The position numbers and the translations under genes are program-made. Shown in pieces: positions 1 to 13,613 of a stretch of 35,891 nucleotides of DNA (within the stretch, counting starts at the first letter, position 1; the number at the start of each line of letters is the position of its first letter). Below the pieces are notes generated by a model, which had not been told where the DNA came from, searched no databases, and was given only the letters and a program-made list of their open reading frames with translations. The stretch is from Verrucomicrobiota bacterium (lineage in GTDB: Bacteria > Verrucomicrobiota > Verrucomicrobiia > Verrucomicrobiales > Akkermansiaceae): assembly GCA_016871685.1 (NCBI GenBank), contig VHCM01000010.1:1-35891 (forward strand). Direction: 5' to 3'.

Positions 1-173
1 AGCACGCCGAGGGCCGCTGGATCACCCTGTATCTCCGCGACGGCCATGTCTTCATGACCGTGGCCGGTCTGCGACTCGACACCGGCGGCGGCGACCAGCG
101 CACCGGTCCGCGATGGAAACCGGAAACGCGTCAAACGCGCGGCCACTACATGCGCCACCCGCGCGGCCTGTGA
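1..173 (+). CDS. C-terminal fragment, possibly of a cell-wall peptidase
   Basis: An open frame runs from the window edge to a TGA at 171-173, giving about 56 residues with no start inside the window. The visible peptide has the pattern GHVFMTVAGLRLDT, a Gly/Asp-rich turn, then GPRW and a terminal RHPRGL. From memory this resembles the last segment of some NlpC/P60-type (C40) peptidoglycan endopeptidases, where a His begins the GHV strand. That link is inference; the catalytic Cys would lie upstream of the window. It converges on rfbA with a 34-base gap. Confidence 0.55.
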   Translation, partial: HAEGRWITLYLRDGHVFMTVAGLRLDTGGGDQRTGPRWKPETRQTRGHYMRHPRGL

Positions 174-195
174 CGAACCGCGGCGCTCACGACTC

Positions 196-210
196 GAGCA
201 ACATGCTCTA
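196..210. repeat. Solo repeat end: GAGCA-ACA-TGCTC-TA
   Basis: The 15 bases form a small inverted repeat (GAGCA/TGCTC, 3-base loop) followed by TA. It nearly matches the right terminus of the MITE-like element at 10297-10500: read outward-in, 13 of the first 14 bases agree. Similarity ends further inward, so this is at most a solo or decayed terminus. It overlaps the rfbA stop codon at 208-210. Confidence 0.4.
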
Positions 211-1098
211 ACGCCGGTCCTCCAGCAGGCGCAGAAGGTATCGTCCATAGCCGTTGTTGGAAAACGGCTCGGCGAGCATCGCCAATTCACGATCGTTGAT
301 CCATCCCTGACGCCAGGCGATTTCCTCGGGACAGGCGACCTTGAGCCCCTGGCGATGCTCGAGCGTGGCGATGAATTGGCCGGCCTGCAGCAGGCTGTCG
401 TGCGTGCCGGTGTCCAGCCACGCATGACCGCGCGGCATGATGCGGACGTCGAGCAAACCGCGATCCAGATACGCCTGCAGCACCGAGAGAATCTCGAGTT
501 CTCCACGCGCACCGGGTTTCACGCCGCGCGCGATCTCCACCACGTCGCGGTCGCAAAAATACAAGCCGGTCACCGCGTAGGAACTTTTGGGCCTCGCCGG
601 TTTTTCCTCGAGCCCGGTGGCCCGGCCCGCGGCATCGAAATCCACCACCCCGTAGCGGCCCGGGTCGTTGACGTGATACGCAAACACGGTGGCGCCGGTC
701 GTCCGCGCGGATGCCGACACGAGCAGACCACTGAGGTCGTGCCCATAAAAAATGTTGTCGCCAAGCACCAGCGCGCACGAGGAATCCGCGATGAAGTCGG
801 CACCAATCAAAAACGCCTGGGCAAGCCCCTCGGGCTTCGGCTGGATGGCATAGTCGATCGAAATCCCCCAGGCACTGCCGTCGCCGAGCACCTGCTCGAA
901 CCGCGGCGTGTCCTGCGGCGTGCTGATCACCAAAAGCTCGCGGATGCCCGCCAGCATCAGCGTGGTGAGCGGATAGTAGATCATCGGCTTGTCGTACACC
1001 GCGAGCAGTTGCTTGCTGATGCCCAACGTCGCCGGATGCAGACGGGTGCCCGCGCCACCGGCGAGGAGGATGCCTTTGCGGGATGGTGCGGTTTGCAT
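208..1098 (-). CDS. rfbA: Glucose-1-phosphate thymidylyltransferase
   Basis: RmlA/RfbA joins glucose-1-phosphate and dTTP to give dTDP-glucose, the first step to dTDP-L-rhamnose for surface polysaccharides. The 296-residue protein has the nucleotidyltransferase signature [11 protein letters not shown] at residues 14-24, the catalytic-type Lys at 29, the family sequence [18 protein letters not shown], and LGDNIFYGH with the metal-binding Asp at about 114. Length fits the family (about 290). I chose the ATG at 1098; an upstream in-frame ATG at 1134 would add 12 residues of non-conserved sequence. It lies 105 bases downstream of queG on the same strand. The partner genes rmlB, rmlC and rmlD are not in the window. 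The TAG stop overlaps a small palindromic repeat. Confidence 0.95.
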   Translation of the reverse strand: MQTAPSRKGILLAGGAGTRLHPATLGISKQLLAVYDKPMIYYPLTTLMLAGIRELLVISTPQDTPRFEQVLGDGSAWGISIDYAIQPKPEGLAQAFLIGADFIADSSCALVLGDNIFYGHDLSGLLVSASARTTGATVFAYHVNDPGRYGVVDFDAAGRATGLEEKPARPKSSYAVTGLYFCDRDVVEIARGVKPGARGELEILSVLQAYLDRGLLDVRIMPRGHAWLDTGTHDSLLQAGQFIATLEHRQGLKVACPEEIAWRQGWINDRELAMLAEPFSNNGYGRYLLRLLEDRR

Positions 1099-1203
1099 GA
1101 CGGGTTCGGCGGCGCGGAGTCCCACCCGCGCCACATCGTCTGTCTAACGCATCCGGCGCGGTCTGCGCCACCCGCAAATGCGCGGATGACGCAATTACCG
1201 CAA

Positions 1204-2250
1204 TCACGCCACGCCACGCGCGCGGATCCGCCGCACCGCCCATGCGGCGTGCTCGGCAACGAGCGGGTCGGCATCGGCGCAGGCCCGCTCGAGCGCGGGC
1301 AGATCCCCCGCCCCGCCGGTATTGCCCAGCGCGACGCAGACGTTGCGCAGGAACCGGCCACGCCGGATGCGCTTGATCGGCGATCGCGCGAAGAGCTCGC
1401 GGAATCCGGCGTCGTCGAGATCGAGAAAATCACGCAGGCGGTGGCGGAACACGCGCTCGCGCGCTTGGAATGCCAACTCGCGGGAACGCACCGCGAAACG
1501 ATTCCACGGGCAGGCATCGAGACAATCGTCGCAACCGTAAATGCGGTCGCCCACCGCCTCGCGCAACTCCTCGGGGATCGACCCTTTGTGCTCGATCGTC
1601 AGATAGGAAATGCAGTGGCGCGCGTCGAGCCGGTGCGGCGCGGTGATCGCTCGCGTCGGACAGGCGTCGATGCAGCGCGTGCATTTGCCGCAGTGGTCGG
1701 CGGACGGCGGATCGGGCCGCAGCTCGAGCGTCGTGAGGATTTCCGCAAGGAAAAACCAGGTGCCGAGGCGGCGGTGGATCTGCATCGTCGATTTGCCGTT
1801 CCAGCCGAGGCCCGATGCGCTCGCGAAATCCCGCTCGAGCACCGGACCGGTGTCGACGTACGGTTTGTGCGCGCCGCCGAGCGTCGACAATCGCCCGACC
1901 ATCTCGCGCAACCGCCCGCCGATGAGGTCGTGGTAATCGTCGTTCCACGCATAGCGCGCGACCCGGTAGCCTCCCGGATGCCCCTCGGTGTCCGGCACGT
2001 CGCCGGGAAAGTAGTTCATCGCCAGGCAGATCACCGATCGACATCCGTCGAGCACCTCGCGCGGATCGCAGCGACGCTCGGGCGCACGCTCCATCCACTC
2101 CATCGTCGCATGGCGTCCTTCGTCGAGCCATGCGCGGAACTCCGCCGCATGCGCGGCCTCGCCCGCCGCCGCAATCCGGCAATCGCCGAACCCGAGCTCA
2201 AGCGCCCACGCGCGGATCCGCTCCTCCATCGCACCGATGCTCGTGCTCAT
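1204..2250 (-). CDS. queG: Epoxyqueuosine reductase
   Basis: QueG reduces epoxyqueuosine to queuosine in the anticodon of tRNAs for Tyr, His, Asp and Asn, using cobalamin and two 4Fe-4S clusters. The 348-residue protein shows the active-site Asp in YVDTGPVLER (about residue 133), GLGWNGKST near 148, a first cluster motif CGKCTRCIDACP (Cys 187, 190, 193, 197) and a second, YGCDDCLDACPWN (Cys 240, 243, 247). The C-terminus has HEAT-like helices. The chosen ATG at 2250 overlaps the aroK stop as ATGA, which supports translational coupling; a start at 2280 would add ten residues. No other queuosine gene is visible. Confidence 0.95.
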   Translation of the reverse strand: MSTSIGAMEERIRAWALELGFGDCRIAAAGEAAHAAEFRAWLDEGRHATMEWMERAPERRCDPREVLDGCRSVICLAMNYFPGDVPDTEGHPGGYRVARYAWNDDYHDLIGGRLREMVGRLSTLGGAHKPYVDTGPVLERDFASASGLGWNGKSTMQIHRRLGTWFFLAEILTTLELRPDPPSADHCGKCTRCIDACPTRAITAPHRLDARHCISYLTIEHKGSIPEELREAVGDRIYGCDDCLDACPWNRFAVRSRELAFQARERVFRHRLRDFLDLDDAGFRELFARSPIKRIRRGRFLRNVCVALGNTGGAGDLPALERACADADPLVAEHAAWAVRRIRARGVA

Positions 2251-2798
2251 GACCGGTCCGCGAAAAAATACCGCGCGCACTCGATGATGCCGGTCGCGAT
2301 CTCCGCCGACGACAATCCGTCGCCGTCGATGCGCAGATGCGCGACCTCGTCGTAGAGCGGCTCGCGCTCGCTCATCAACTCGCGGATGCGGGCCTCCGGG
2401 TCGCCGGTGCGCAGCAACGGCCGGTTGCGGTTGCGCGAAGTCCGCTCGAGGATCGTCTCGAATGGCGCATCGATCCAGACGACATAGCCGAGCCGACGCA
2501 GCAACGCGCGGTTCGCGGCACGCCCGACCACGCCGCCGCCGGTGGACACGATGTGGCGTTGCAGGCCGTCGGCCACAAACGACTCAAGCAATCGGCTTTC
2601 CATGTCGCGAAACACCTCCGCGCCATCGTGCTCGAAAATCGCAGGAATGCCGCGGCCGGCCCGGTGCTCGATTTCGCGATCCATGTCGACCAACCGGTAG
2701 CCAAGCCTCGCGCCGATCTCGCGGCCCACGGTGGATTTGCCGCAGCCCATGAATCCGATCAGCACGATGTTCTCAGGCGGTTTTTCCGCAGCGTCCAC
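2247..2798 (-). CDS. aroK: Shikimate kinase
   Basis: Shikimate kinase phosphorylates shikimate at the 3-hydroxyl with ATP in the chorismate pathway. The 183-residue protein has the Walker A loop GFMGCGKST at 15-23, the shikimate-binding Asp in LVDMD (38/40), an Arg in FRDME (64), the Gly triplet in STGGG (87-89) and the lid-region RNRPLL near 124-129. Length is normal. It is the first gene of the aroK-queG pair, overlapping queG by four bases. It diverges from the sua5-like gene with 82 bases between the starts, which probably hold both promoters, though I could not assign them. Confidence 0.95.
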   Translation of the reverse strand: MDAAEKPPENIVLIGFMGCGKSTVGREIGARLGYRLVDMDREIEHRAGRGIPAIFEHDGAEVFRDMESRLLESFVADGLQRHIVSTGGGVVGRAANRALLRRLGYVVWIDAPFETILERTSRNRNRPLLRTGDPEARIRELMSEREPLYDEVAHLRIDGDGLSSAEIATGIIECARYFFADRS

Positions 2799-2880
2799 CC
2801 GACCACCCTAGGCGGCACACCGCGGCGGGAACAGAAAAATGAGGATCGCCCGCATCGTCGGCATCTGTCAGAACCCGCGC

Positions 2881-3924
2881 ATGAACGAAACACGCGTCAT
2901 CCAGACCGCCGACGACGACTCCAAGGAGGCCGTGCGCGAGGCGGCCGCCGTGCTGCGGTCGGGCGACATCGCCGCGCTGCCCACCGAAACCGTGTACGGC
3001 CTCGCCGCCGACGCCTTCGACGCCGATGCGGTCGCCAAGGTATTCGCCGCGAAAGAACGACCGTCGTTTGATCCACTCATCGTCCACATCGCCACCCGCG
3101 GCGATCTTGCCCGCGTCGCCGTGGTGCCCGACGCCATCGCCGCCACCGTGAACCAACTGACCTCCGCATTCTGGCCCGGCCCGCTCACACTGGTGCTGCC
3201 GCGCCATCCCGACATCCCGGACATCGTCACCAGCGGACTGCCCACCATCGCCGTGCGGCAAAGCGCACACCCGGTGATGCGCGCGGTGATCCGCGAACTC
3301 GGCCGGCCCGTCGCCGCACCCAGCGCCAACCGGTTCGGGCGCATCTCGCCGACCTCGGCATCGGCAGTGCTCAAGGAACTCGGCGGACGCATCCCGTTGG
3401 TGATCGACGCAGGCGCGTGCCGCGAGGGACTCGAAAGCACCATCGTCTCGATCGAACCGCGCGAAGGAAAAAAACCGGTGCTGCGCCTGCACCGCGCCGG
3501 CCCCGTCACCAAGGAAATGCTCCAACCTTTCGGCAAGGTGGAAAAACCCAAGGCCGACCCCGGCAGCGCGCCACAGACCCCCGGCCAGTTGCCCGGGCAC
3601 TACGCGCCGAGCACGCCGCTCGTGCTGATGGAATCCGCTCGCGACTTCCATCCCGAGCCGGGAAAACGCTACGGCCTGCTGAGCTATCGCGGCGACGGCC
3701 CGTGGGTGGATCTCCACCACTGGGATCGCATCGAAACGCTCAGCCCCGGCAGCGGCAAACTCGCCGAGGCCGCCGTGCGATTGTTTCACTGCATGCGCAC
3801 ACTCGATGAAGCCGGACTCGACACCATCGTCGCCGAACCGGTCAGCGAAACCGGACTGGGCGTCGCGATCATGGACCGCCTGCGCCGCGCCTCGACCGGG
3901 GCCCCCGACGACCATCGGGATTGA
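2881..3924 (+). CDS. L-threonylcarbamoyladenylate synthase, Sua5 type
   Basis: The YrdC/Sua5 enzyme makes threonylcarbamoyl-AMP from Thr, bicarbonate and ATP for t6A37 modification of ANN-decoding tRNAs. The 347-residue protein has the YrdC core at about 15-205, with PTETVYGL at 34-41 and the KxR motif in KERPSFDPL (Lys58, Arg60). A Pro-rich linker with the typical PGHYAP follows, then a C-terminal Sua5 domain (about 230-340). This makes it the long Sua5 form, not the short TsaC form. The ATG at 2881 was chosen because the 14 residues before it (from 2839) are not family-like. It is single, divergent from aroK, and converges toward the groEL terminator. Confidence 0.93.
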   Translation: MNETRVIQTADDDSKEAVREAAAVLRSGDIAALPTETVYGLAADAFDADAVAKVFAAKERPSFDPLIVHIATRGDLARVAVVPDAIAATVNQLTSAFWPGPLTLVLPRHPDIPDIVTSGLPTIAVRQSAHPVMRAVIRELGRPVAAPSANRFGRISPTSASAVLKELGGRIPLVIDAGACREGLESTIVSIEPREGKKPVLRLHRAGPVTKEMLQPFGKVEKPKADPGSAPQTPGQLPGHYAPSTPLVLMESARDFHPEPGKRYGLLSYRGDGPWVDLHHWDRIETLSPGSGKLAEAAVRLFHCMRTLDEAGLDTIVAEPVSETGLGVAIMDRLRRASTGAPDDHRD

Positions 3925-3966
3925 ACCGCTGATGGATGCTGATCGACCCGGATACGGATGAGCGGC
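3922..3966. repeat. Degenerate GATGGATGCTGATC-type word repeat
   Basis: Immediately after the sua5 stop comes a run built from related words: CTGATGGATGCTGATC, CCCGGATACGGATGAG and CGG. This short quasi-periodic text resembles dispersed intergenic repeats that I recall from planctomycete and verrucomicrobial genomes. Only one copy is in this window, so calling it a repeat family member is partly from memory. Confidence 0.35.
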
Positions 3967-4265
3967 AGCACGATGCAGCAACTTCACGACCTGGTGATGC
4001 TTTCCGGATAGGGGACGAACTCATTGGTCTCCTTGGTGAAGCGACATCGTCTCACCACAGGACGATCAACTTCACTTTCCGAGCAATCCAGTCTTCGCCG
4101 AAGCTGCGGTTGGCAGGCCGATCCCGCCGGATCGCTGTTCGGTGAACCTTCCGCAAAAAAAAGAAAAATTCCCGCCGACACCCGAACGCAAATCAGCCGG
4201 GCAGGTTGCCCTGCCCGGCTGATCGAATCGGTTCCAACGCGTGAGACGCATCGGAAACGGGAGCA
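3925..4265. other. Convergent intergenic region between sua5 and groEL
   Basis: 341 bases without a convincing gene. The left end carries the GATGGATG word repeat and the right end holds the groEL terminator hairpin (4192-4223), with an A-rich run at 4154-4169. The middle (about 3970-4150) shows no codon bias, RNA-gene fold or repeat that I can recognise; short open frames here have no family resemblance. Confidence 0.6.
4192..4223 (-). terminator. Hairpin terminator of the groESL transcript
   Basis: A perfect 13-base-pair inverted repeat (ATCAGCCGGGCAG against CTGCCCGGCTGAT) with a 6-base loop lies 42 bases beyond the groEL stop. On the minus strand only TTT follows directly; a stronger T-rich run (complement of 4154-4169) follows about 22 bases later. 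It reads as a strong stop structure for the chaperone operon, but it is not a textbook hairpin plus U-tract. Confidence 0.75.
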
Positions 4266-6275
<2,010 letters not shown>

Positions 6276-6354
6276 GAACCCACCCCCTTGCGGGGATGGA
6301 AAGTGTTTCAGTGACCGGGCAGGAGTCATTGCGTCACAGGAAACGACGGCTCGA

Positions 6355-10243
<3,889 letters not shown>

Positions 10244-10296
10244 GGCGTGCTTCAGCGCCGCTGCATTCCGGATTGGCAGTGAACGCCGGGCCGACC

Positions 10297-10500
10297 AGAG
10301 CAGTTTGCGAAAAGGTGTCGCCGGTGGAGCGAGAAGATGTTGGCTAGAGCAAGGCGTTGCGATGGAGTGGATCGACATCCACGACTGAGCAACAACGCAG
10401 CGATGGACAAAAGATTCCGCTTCTTTTACAAATCCGGCGAAGCCGCAACTGTTCCACACCCAACTCCAACCACCGGCGACAAATTTGAGCAAAATGCTCT
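10297..10500. mobile_element. MITE-like element with 31-bp terminal inverted repeats
   Basis: The 31 bases at 10297-10327 (starting AGAGCAGTTTGC, ending TGTCGCCGGTGG) match the reverse complement of 10470-10500 at 26 of 31 positions, giving a 204-bp element with no coding potential. Inside are a perfect hairpin GTGGAT-CGAC-ATCCAC, a second TAGAGCA word at 10345-10351, and two related direct words: GAGCAAGGCGTTGCGATGGA and GAGCAACAACGCAGCGATGG. No clear target-site duplication is visible. It fills most of the recJ-mpl gap and ends 22 bases before the mpl start codon. Confidence 0.7.
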
Positions 10501-10522
10501 AGTTTCGCCCATTCACAACGGC

Positions 10523-11902
10523 ATGAGGAAATTTCATTTTACCGGCATCTGCGGCACGGCGATGGGGGCGGTGGCCGCCGCGATGAAGCGCCGCGGCTTC
10601 GAGGTCAGCGGTTCGGACGCTAACGTGTATCCACCGATGTCCGACTTCCTGCGCTCCCAGGAAATCCCGATCCGCGAAGGGTACCATGAGGAGCACCTTG
10701 CGCCCGACACCGATGTGGTGGTGATCGGCAACGCCGTGTCGCGCGGCAACCCGGAGGCCGAGGCCGCGTTGTCCCGCAAGCTGCTCTACCAGTCGCTGCC
10801 CGAGGTGATGAAAGAGCACTTCCTGCGCGGCAAACGCAATTTCGTGGTCACCGGCACGCACGGCAAGACCACCACCTCGTCGATGTTGGCCTGGCTGATG
10901 CGTCATGCCGGACTCGATCCCGGATTCATGATCGGCGGACTGCCGAAGAACCTCGGCTGCGGCGCGGTGTTCACAGAATCGGAGTTCAACGTCCTCGAAG
11001 GCGACGAATATGACACGGCCTTCTTCGACAAGCGCGCGAAGTTCCTCCACTACCTGCCCGAATGCGTGGTGATCAACAACATCGAGTTCGATCATGCGGA
11101 CATCTACGCGTCGCTCGATGAGATCCAACTGGCGTTCCGTCGCCTGCTCCACATCGTGCCGCTCAACGGGATGGCCTTCATCAATGGCGACGATCCGGCC
11201 TGCCTCGCGATCGCGCGCGACGCGCCGTGTCCGGTGACCACCGTCGGCTTCGGCGAGACGTGCGCGTTGCGGATTCGCGGCGTCGAATGCACGCCGGACC
11301 GCAGCTCGTTCGATCTCGAAGGCCGCCGGTACTCGGTGCGTATGACGGGCGAATTCAACATCCGCAACGCGGCGATGGCCGCAGCGGCCGCGGGCTTCGC
11401 CGGAATCGCAGCGGATGACATCCGCGACGGACTCGAGCGCTTCGACGGCGTCGCCCGGCGCCAGGAAATCCGCGGCGAGGCGCGCGGCGTCACGGTGGTC
11501 GACGACTTCGCGCATCACCCGACGGCGATCCGGCTGGCGGTGGAAAGCCTCAGGCAGCGCCATCCCGGAAGGCGCTTGTGGATCTTGTTCGAGCCGCGCT
11601 CCAACACCACGCGCCGCGCCGTGTTCCAGCAGGAACTCGCCGCGGCACTCGCGTCGGCCGACCTCGCGGTGATCGCCGCGATGCCCGACATGCACAAGAT
11701 CCCGGCCGGCGACCGGCTCGACCCGCAACGGCTCGCGCACGACATTGGTCGACTCGGCGGCAGCGGACGGCACCTCGACAGCACCGAGGCGATCGTCGCC
11801 GCGGTGTGCGACGAAGCCGCGGCGGGCGATGTCGTCGCCGTCCTCTCCAACGGCGGATTCGACGGCATCCACGACAAGCTGCTCGCCGCACTTGCGTTGT
11901 AG
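10523..11902 (+). CDS. mpl: UDP-MurNAc:L-Ala-D-Glu-meso-DAP ligase Mpl (MurC-like)
   Basis: Mpl attaches the recycled tripeptide L-Ala-gamma-D-Glu-meso-DAP to UDP-MurNAc. The 459-residue protein has the N-terminal GICGTAMGAVAAAMKRRG loop, SGSDANVYPPMSDFL (Mpl-typical; MurC differs here), the ATP loop GTHGKTTTSS at 111-120, EGDEYDTAFFDKRAKF, and DDFAHHPTAI in the C-terminal domain. The ATG at 10523 fits the family start; the longer open frame from 10337 runs through the repeat element. MurC is the alternative, but the DANVYPPMS and EYDTAFFDKRAKF blocks favour Mpl. It lies far from the dcw cluster. Confidence 0.88.
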   Translation: MRKFHFTGICGTAMGAVAAAMKRRGFEVSGSDANVYPPMSDFLRSQEIPIREGYHEEHLAPDTDVVVIGNAVSRGNPEAEAALSRKLLYQSLPEVMKEHFLRGKRNFVVTGTHGKTTTSSMLAWLMRHAGLDPGFMIGGLPKNLGCGAVFTESEFNVLEGDEYDTAFFDKRAKFLHYLPECVVINNIEFDHADIYASLDEIQLAFRRLLHIVPLNGMAFINGDDPACLAIARDAPCPVTTVGFGETCALRIRGVECTPDRSSFDLEGRRYSVRMTGEFNIRNAAMAAAAAGFAGIAADDIRDGLERFDGVARRQEIRGEARGVTVVDDFAHHPTAIRLAVESLRQRHPGRRLWILFEPRSNTTRRAVFQQELAAALASADLAVIAAMPDMHKIPAGDRLDPQRLAHDIGRLGGSGRHLDSTEAIVAAVCDEAAAGDVVAVLSNGGFDGIHDKLLAALAL

Positions 11903-11945
11903 GGAATCACGAGCGGGCAGCTTGTGCTCCTTAATGCTTCGCGCG

Positions 11946-12040
11946 TTTCTTCCTCTTTCCTCTTTCCTGATCACCGATAACCGATCACCCCTTGCCCCAT
12001 CTGCTTCCCTCTTGAAACTGAACACTGAACACTTGAAACT
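11946..12040. repeat. Pyrimidine + ATCACCGAT + TTGAAACTGAACAC dispersed repeat, copy 1
   Basis: Three blocks in order: a TTCTTCCTCTTTCC pyrimidine tract, a TCACCGATAACCGATCACC block, and CTTGAAACTGAACACTGAACACTTGAAACT. The same three blocks in the same order and orientation recur at 35706-35788. The sequence is non-coding and internally repetitive. I associate the TGAACACTGAACAC wording with dispersed repeats of Planctomycetes and Verrucomicrobia (from memory). Confidence 0.65.
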
Positions 12041-12054
12041 GGAAGCTCTGCCAT

Positions 12055-12142
12055 GGCCAATTCGGCAAACGCACCAAAGCCCGCGTCCGGCAGATCGATG
12101 AGATTCTCAAGACCCTGGAGAACTTGGGGAGATCGCGAGGAA
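12055..12142 (+). pseudogene. Possible 3' remnant of a lost gene
   Basis: In one frame the segment reads GQFGKRTKARVRQIDEILK followed by TLENLGRSR, an amphipathic, Lys/Arg-Glu-rich helix unlike random translation. It resembles the short C-terminal helix of some DNA methylase or helicase subunits, but I cannot name a family with confidence. There is no start, and repeats lie on both sides (ending 12040, beginning 12131). It may be a leftover from insertion or deletion in this island, or chance. Confidence 0.25.
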
Positions 12143-12252
12143 TGGTGTGGCTGCCTCCGGGCAGCCATGAATCGCAGATGCGGCTTTCGAGCCGCACGAC
12201 GACGGCCGGAAAGCCGTCTTTGCCAATCATGGCGGCTTCAAGCCGCCACTCC
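12131..12252. repeat. 122-bp four-hairpin repeat, copy 1
   Basis: Four hairpins lie in a row: GGCTGCC/GGCAGCC (12149-12166), TGCGGCT/AGCCGCA (12179-12196), GACGGC/GCCGTC (12201-12218) and GGCGGCTT/AAGCCGCC (12231-12247). A second, same-orientation copy of equal length lies at 13614-13735. The left part of this copy includes the stop codon of the minus-strand gene at 12227-13564, so the last residues of that protein are encoded by the repeat. Confidence 0.85.
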
Positions 12253-13564
12253 AATGGCGCAGGAAGGCGGTGGTGAGGGGCACGGCGCTCGGATAGGCCG
12301 CCTTCATTTCCTCGATGGTTGAGAACACCCAGGGTGTCGCGGGCGACGGGCCGTTTTTGGTGAAGACGATGTCGTCGGCGATGTAGACCGCGGAATGGAT
12401 GCTGGAGCCATCGGGCTCGTTAAGCATGACGAGGTCGCCGAAGCGCGGATTGCCGGAGATGGGGCGGTAGTTTTCGCGGATCTCGCGCTCGATCGCCGCC
12501 GCATCGTGAAAGGCATCGTCGGGCATGCCGCGGGTGAAGACGTTGAGTGAAGACCAGTGGCAGGCAGGTAGCGGCGCTCCGGGCGCGGGCGGCTGGGGAA
12601 AGCGATTGAGGTATTCGCGCACGAACGGCGGCATCAGGTTCATGATGCCGATGGTGGCACCACCCGACGCGGCCGTGGAGGAGAGGATCGGCAGCACGTC
12701 CTCGCCTCTTCCAGCGGCTCCCCAGTAGGAGGCCAGTGCCGGCACATCGGCATCACGGGGGATCTCGATGCGCAGGAACAAGGAGACTTTTTGCGCAAGC
12801 CACTGTTGGAAGGCGACGCGCTCCGACGGCCGGGTCATCCGCGAGGCGAGCAGGTTGTAATCGGAGAACATCAAGGTGTCGCCCGAACGCCAGAGCAAGT
12901 CGCGCACCACGCGTTCGTGCGCCGGGTCGAATCCGTCGCTGCGCATCCACGCCTGGAGGTGTCTCTCCGCCATGCGGAACGGATGGCGTTGCGCGAAGTT
13001 GGCATCGAGCATCGCCAGACGCGTGTAGAAGAGCGACCGGACGTCGGGCGACAGATCGAGCACGAGATCGGCCGGCGGCGCGACAGAGAGCAATCCCGGC
13101 CTGCCCTCCGCGGGTTTGAGCAACGACAAGAGGGTCGATGCCTGCTCTTGCGAAAACCCACAGGACTCGAGCAAGGTCCGGATGTCCGCAAGTGGCGCGT
13201 TCTCGAAATACCACTTGCCGTCACCGAGCGTGAAGGCCGGATCGAACACGCGCGCGGGCGGGGTCAGCAACACCGGCCTTGCCAGCAGGCGGCCCCATGG
13301 ACCGGCGCTCAACCGGAATTCGCGGCCGACATTGCCGCGGAGATCCTGGCTTTCATGACGACGCCAAGCGGTCGTGCCGGCGACCACCAGCGCGGCGACC
13401 ACCATGACCACCAGCGACCGCCGGAGAAAACGACCCGAGAAGCGGAGCCGCAAGTAGCTCTTGCCGGTCCGCGACCTGAGGTCGATGTAAGGTTGATTTA
13501 GGATATTGCTCGTTCCTTCCACGCCACACGCCAAGCCACCTGCCGCACTTTTCACGCCAATCAT
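12227..13564 (-). CDS. Membrane-anchored protein with NlpC/P60-like C-terminus
   Basis: I do not recognise the full protein. From the ATG at 13564 it has 445 residues: a basic N-terminus, one transmembrane helix (about 50-67, SLVVMVVAALVVAG), a long helical periplasmic region (LDLSPDVRSLFYTRLAMLDANFAQRHPFR), and a C-terminal part with a Cys in PACHWSSLN (about 335), a GDLVMLN strand, and a His in SIHSAVYIADDIVFTKNG (about 390). The Cys, GD, His, polar order matches papain-like NlpC/P60 peptidases (inference). The start is uncertain: no Shine-Dalgarno sequence precedes 13564. The final GGLKPP and TGA lie within a hairpin repeat, and another copy lies upstream. Confidence 0.7.
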   Translation of the reverse strand: MIGVKSAAGGLACGVEGTSNILNQPYIDLRSRTGKSYLRLRFSGRFLRRSLVVMVVAALVVAGTTAWRRHESQDLRGNVGREFRLSAGPWGRLLARPVLLTPPARVFDPAFTLGDGKWYFENAPLADIRTLLESCGFSQEQASTLLSLLKPAEGRPGLLSVAPPADLVLDLSPDVRSLFYTRLAMLDANFAQRHPFRMAERHLQAWMRSDGFDPAHERVVRDLLWRSGDTLMFSDYNLLASRMTRPSERVAFQQWLAQKVSLFLRIEIPRDADVPALASYWGAAGRGEDVLPILSSTAASGGATIGIMNLMPPFVREYLNRFPQPPAPGAPLPACHWSSLNVFTRGMPDDAFHDAAAIEREIRENYRPISGNPRFGDLVMLNEPDGSSIHSAVYIADDIVFTKNGPSPATPWVFSTIEEMKAAYPSAVPLTTAFLRHWSGGLKPP

Positions 13565-13613
13565 CAAGCAGTCGGCGTGCCAATGCAAGTCGATTCGACA
13601 GGATGAATTGCCC

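Larger units (their letters stand above)
11903..12226. other. Repeat-rich gap between mpl and the NlpC/P60-like gene
   Basis: 324 bases with no intact gene. They contain a pyrimidine/GATCACC/TTGAAACTG repeat (11946-12040), a stretch that reads like the broken 3' end of a coding region (12055-12142), and most of the first 122-bp hairpin repeat (12131-12252). Confidence 0.6.

Noticed and set aside
355-2355. A 666-codon open frame on plus, antisense to rfbA and queG
   Set aside because: It is Arg/His-rich shadow translation of high-GC coding DNA; the opposite strand carries clear rfbA, queG and aroK motifs.
10337-10522. N-terminal extension of Mpl by 62 codons
   Set aside because: This stretch is the MITE-like element; Mpl proteins start at the GICGTAMG region, matched by the ATG at 10523.
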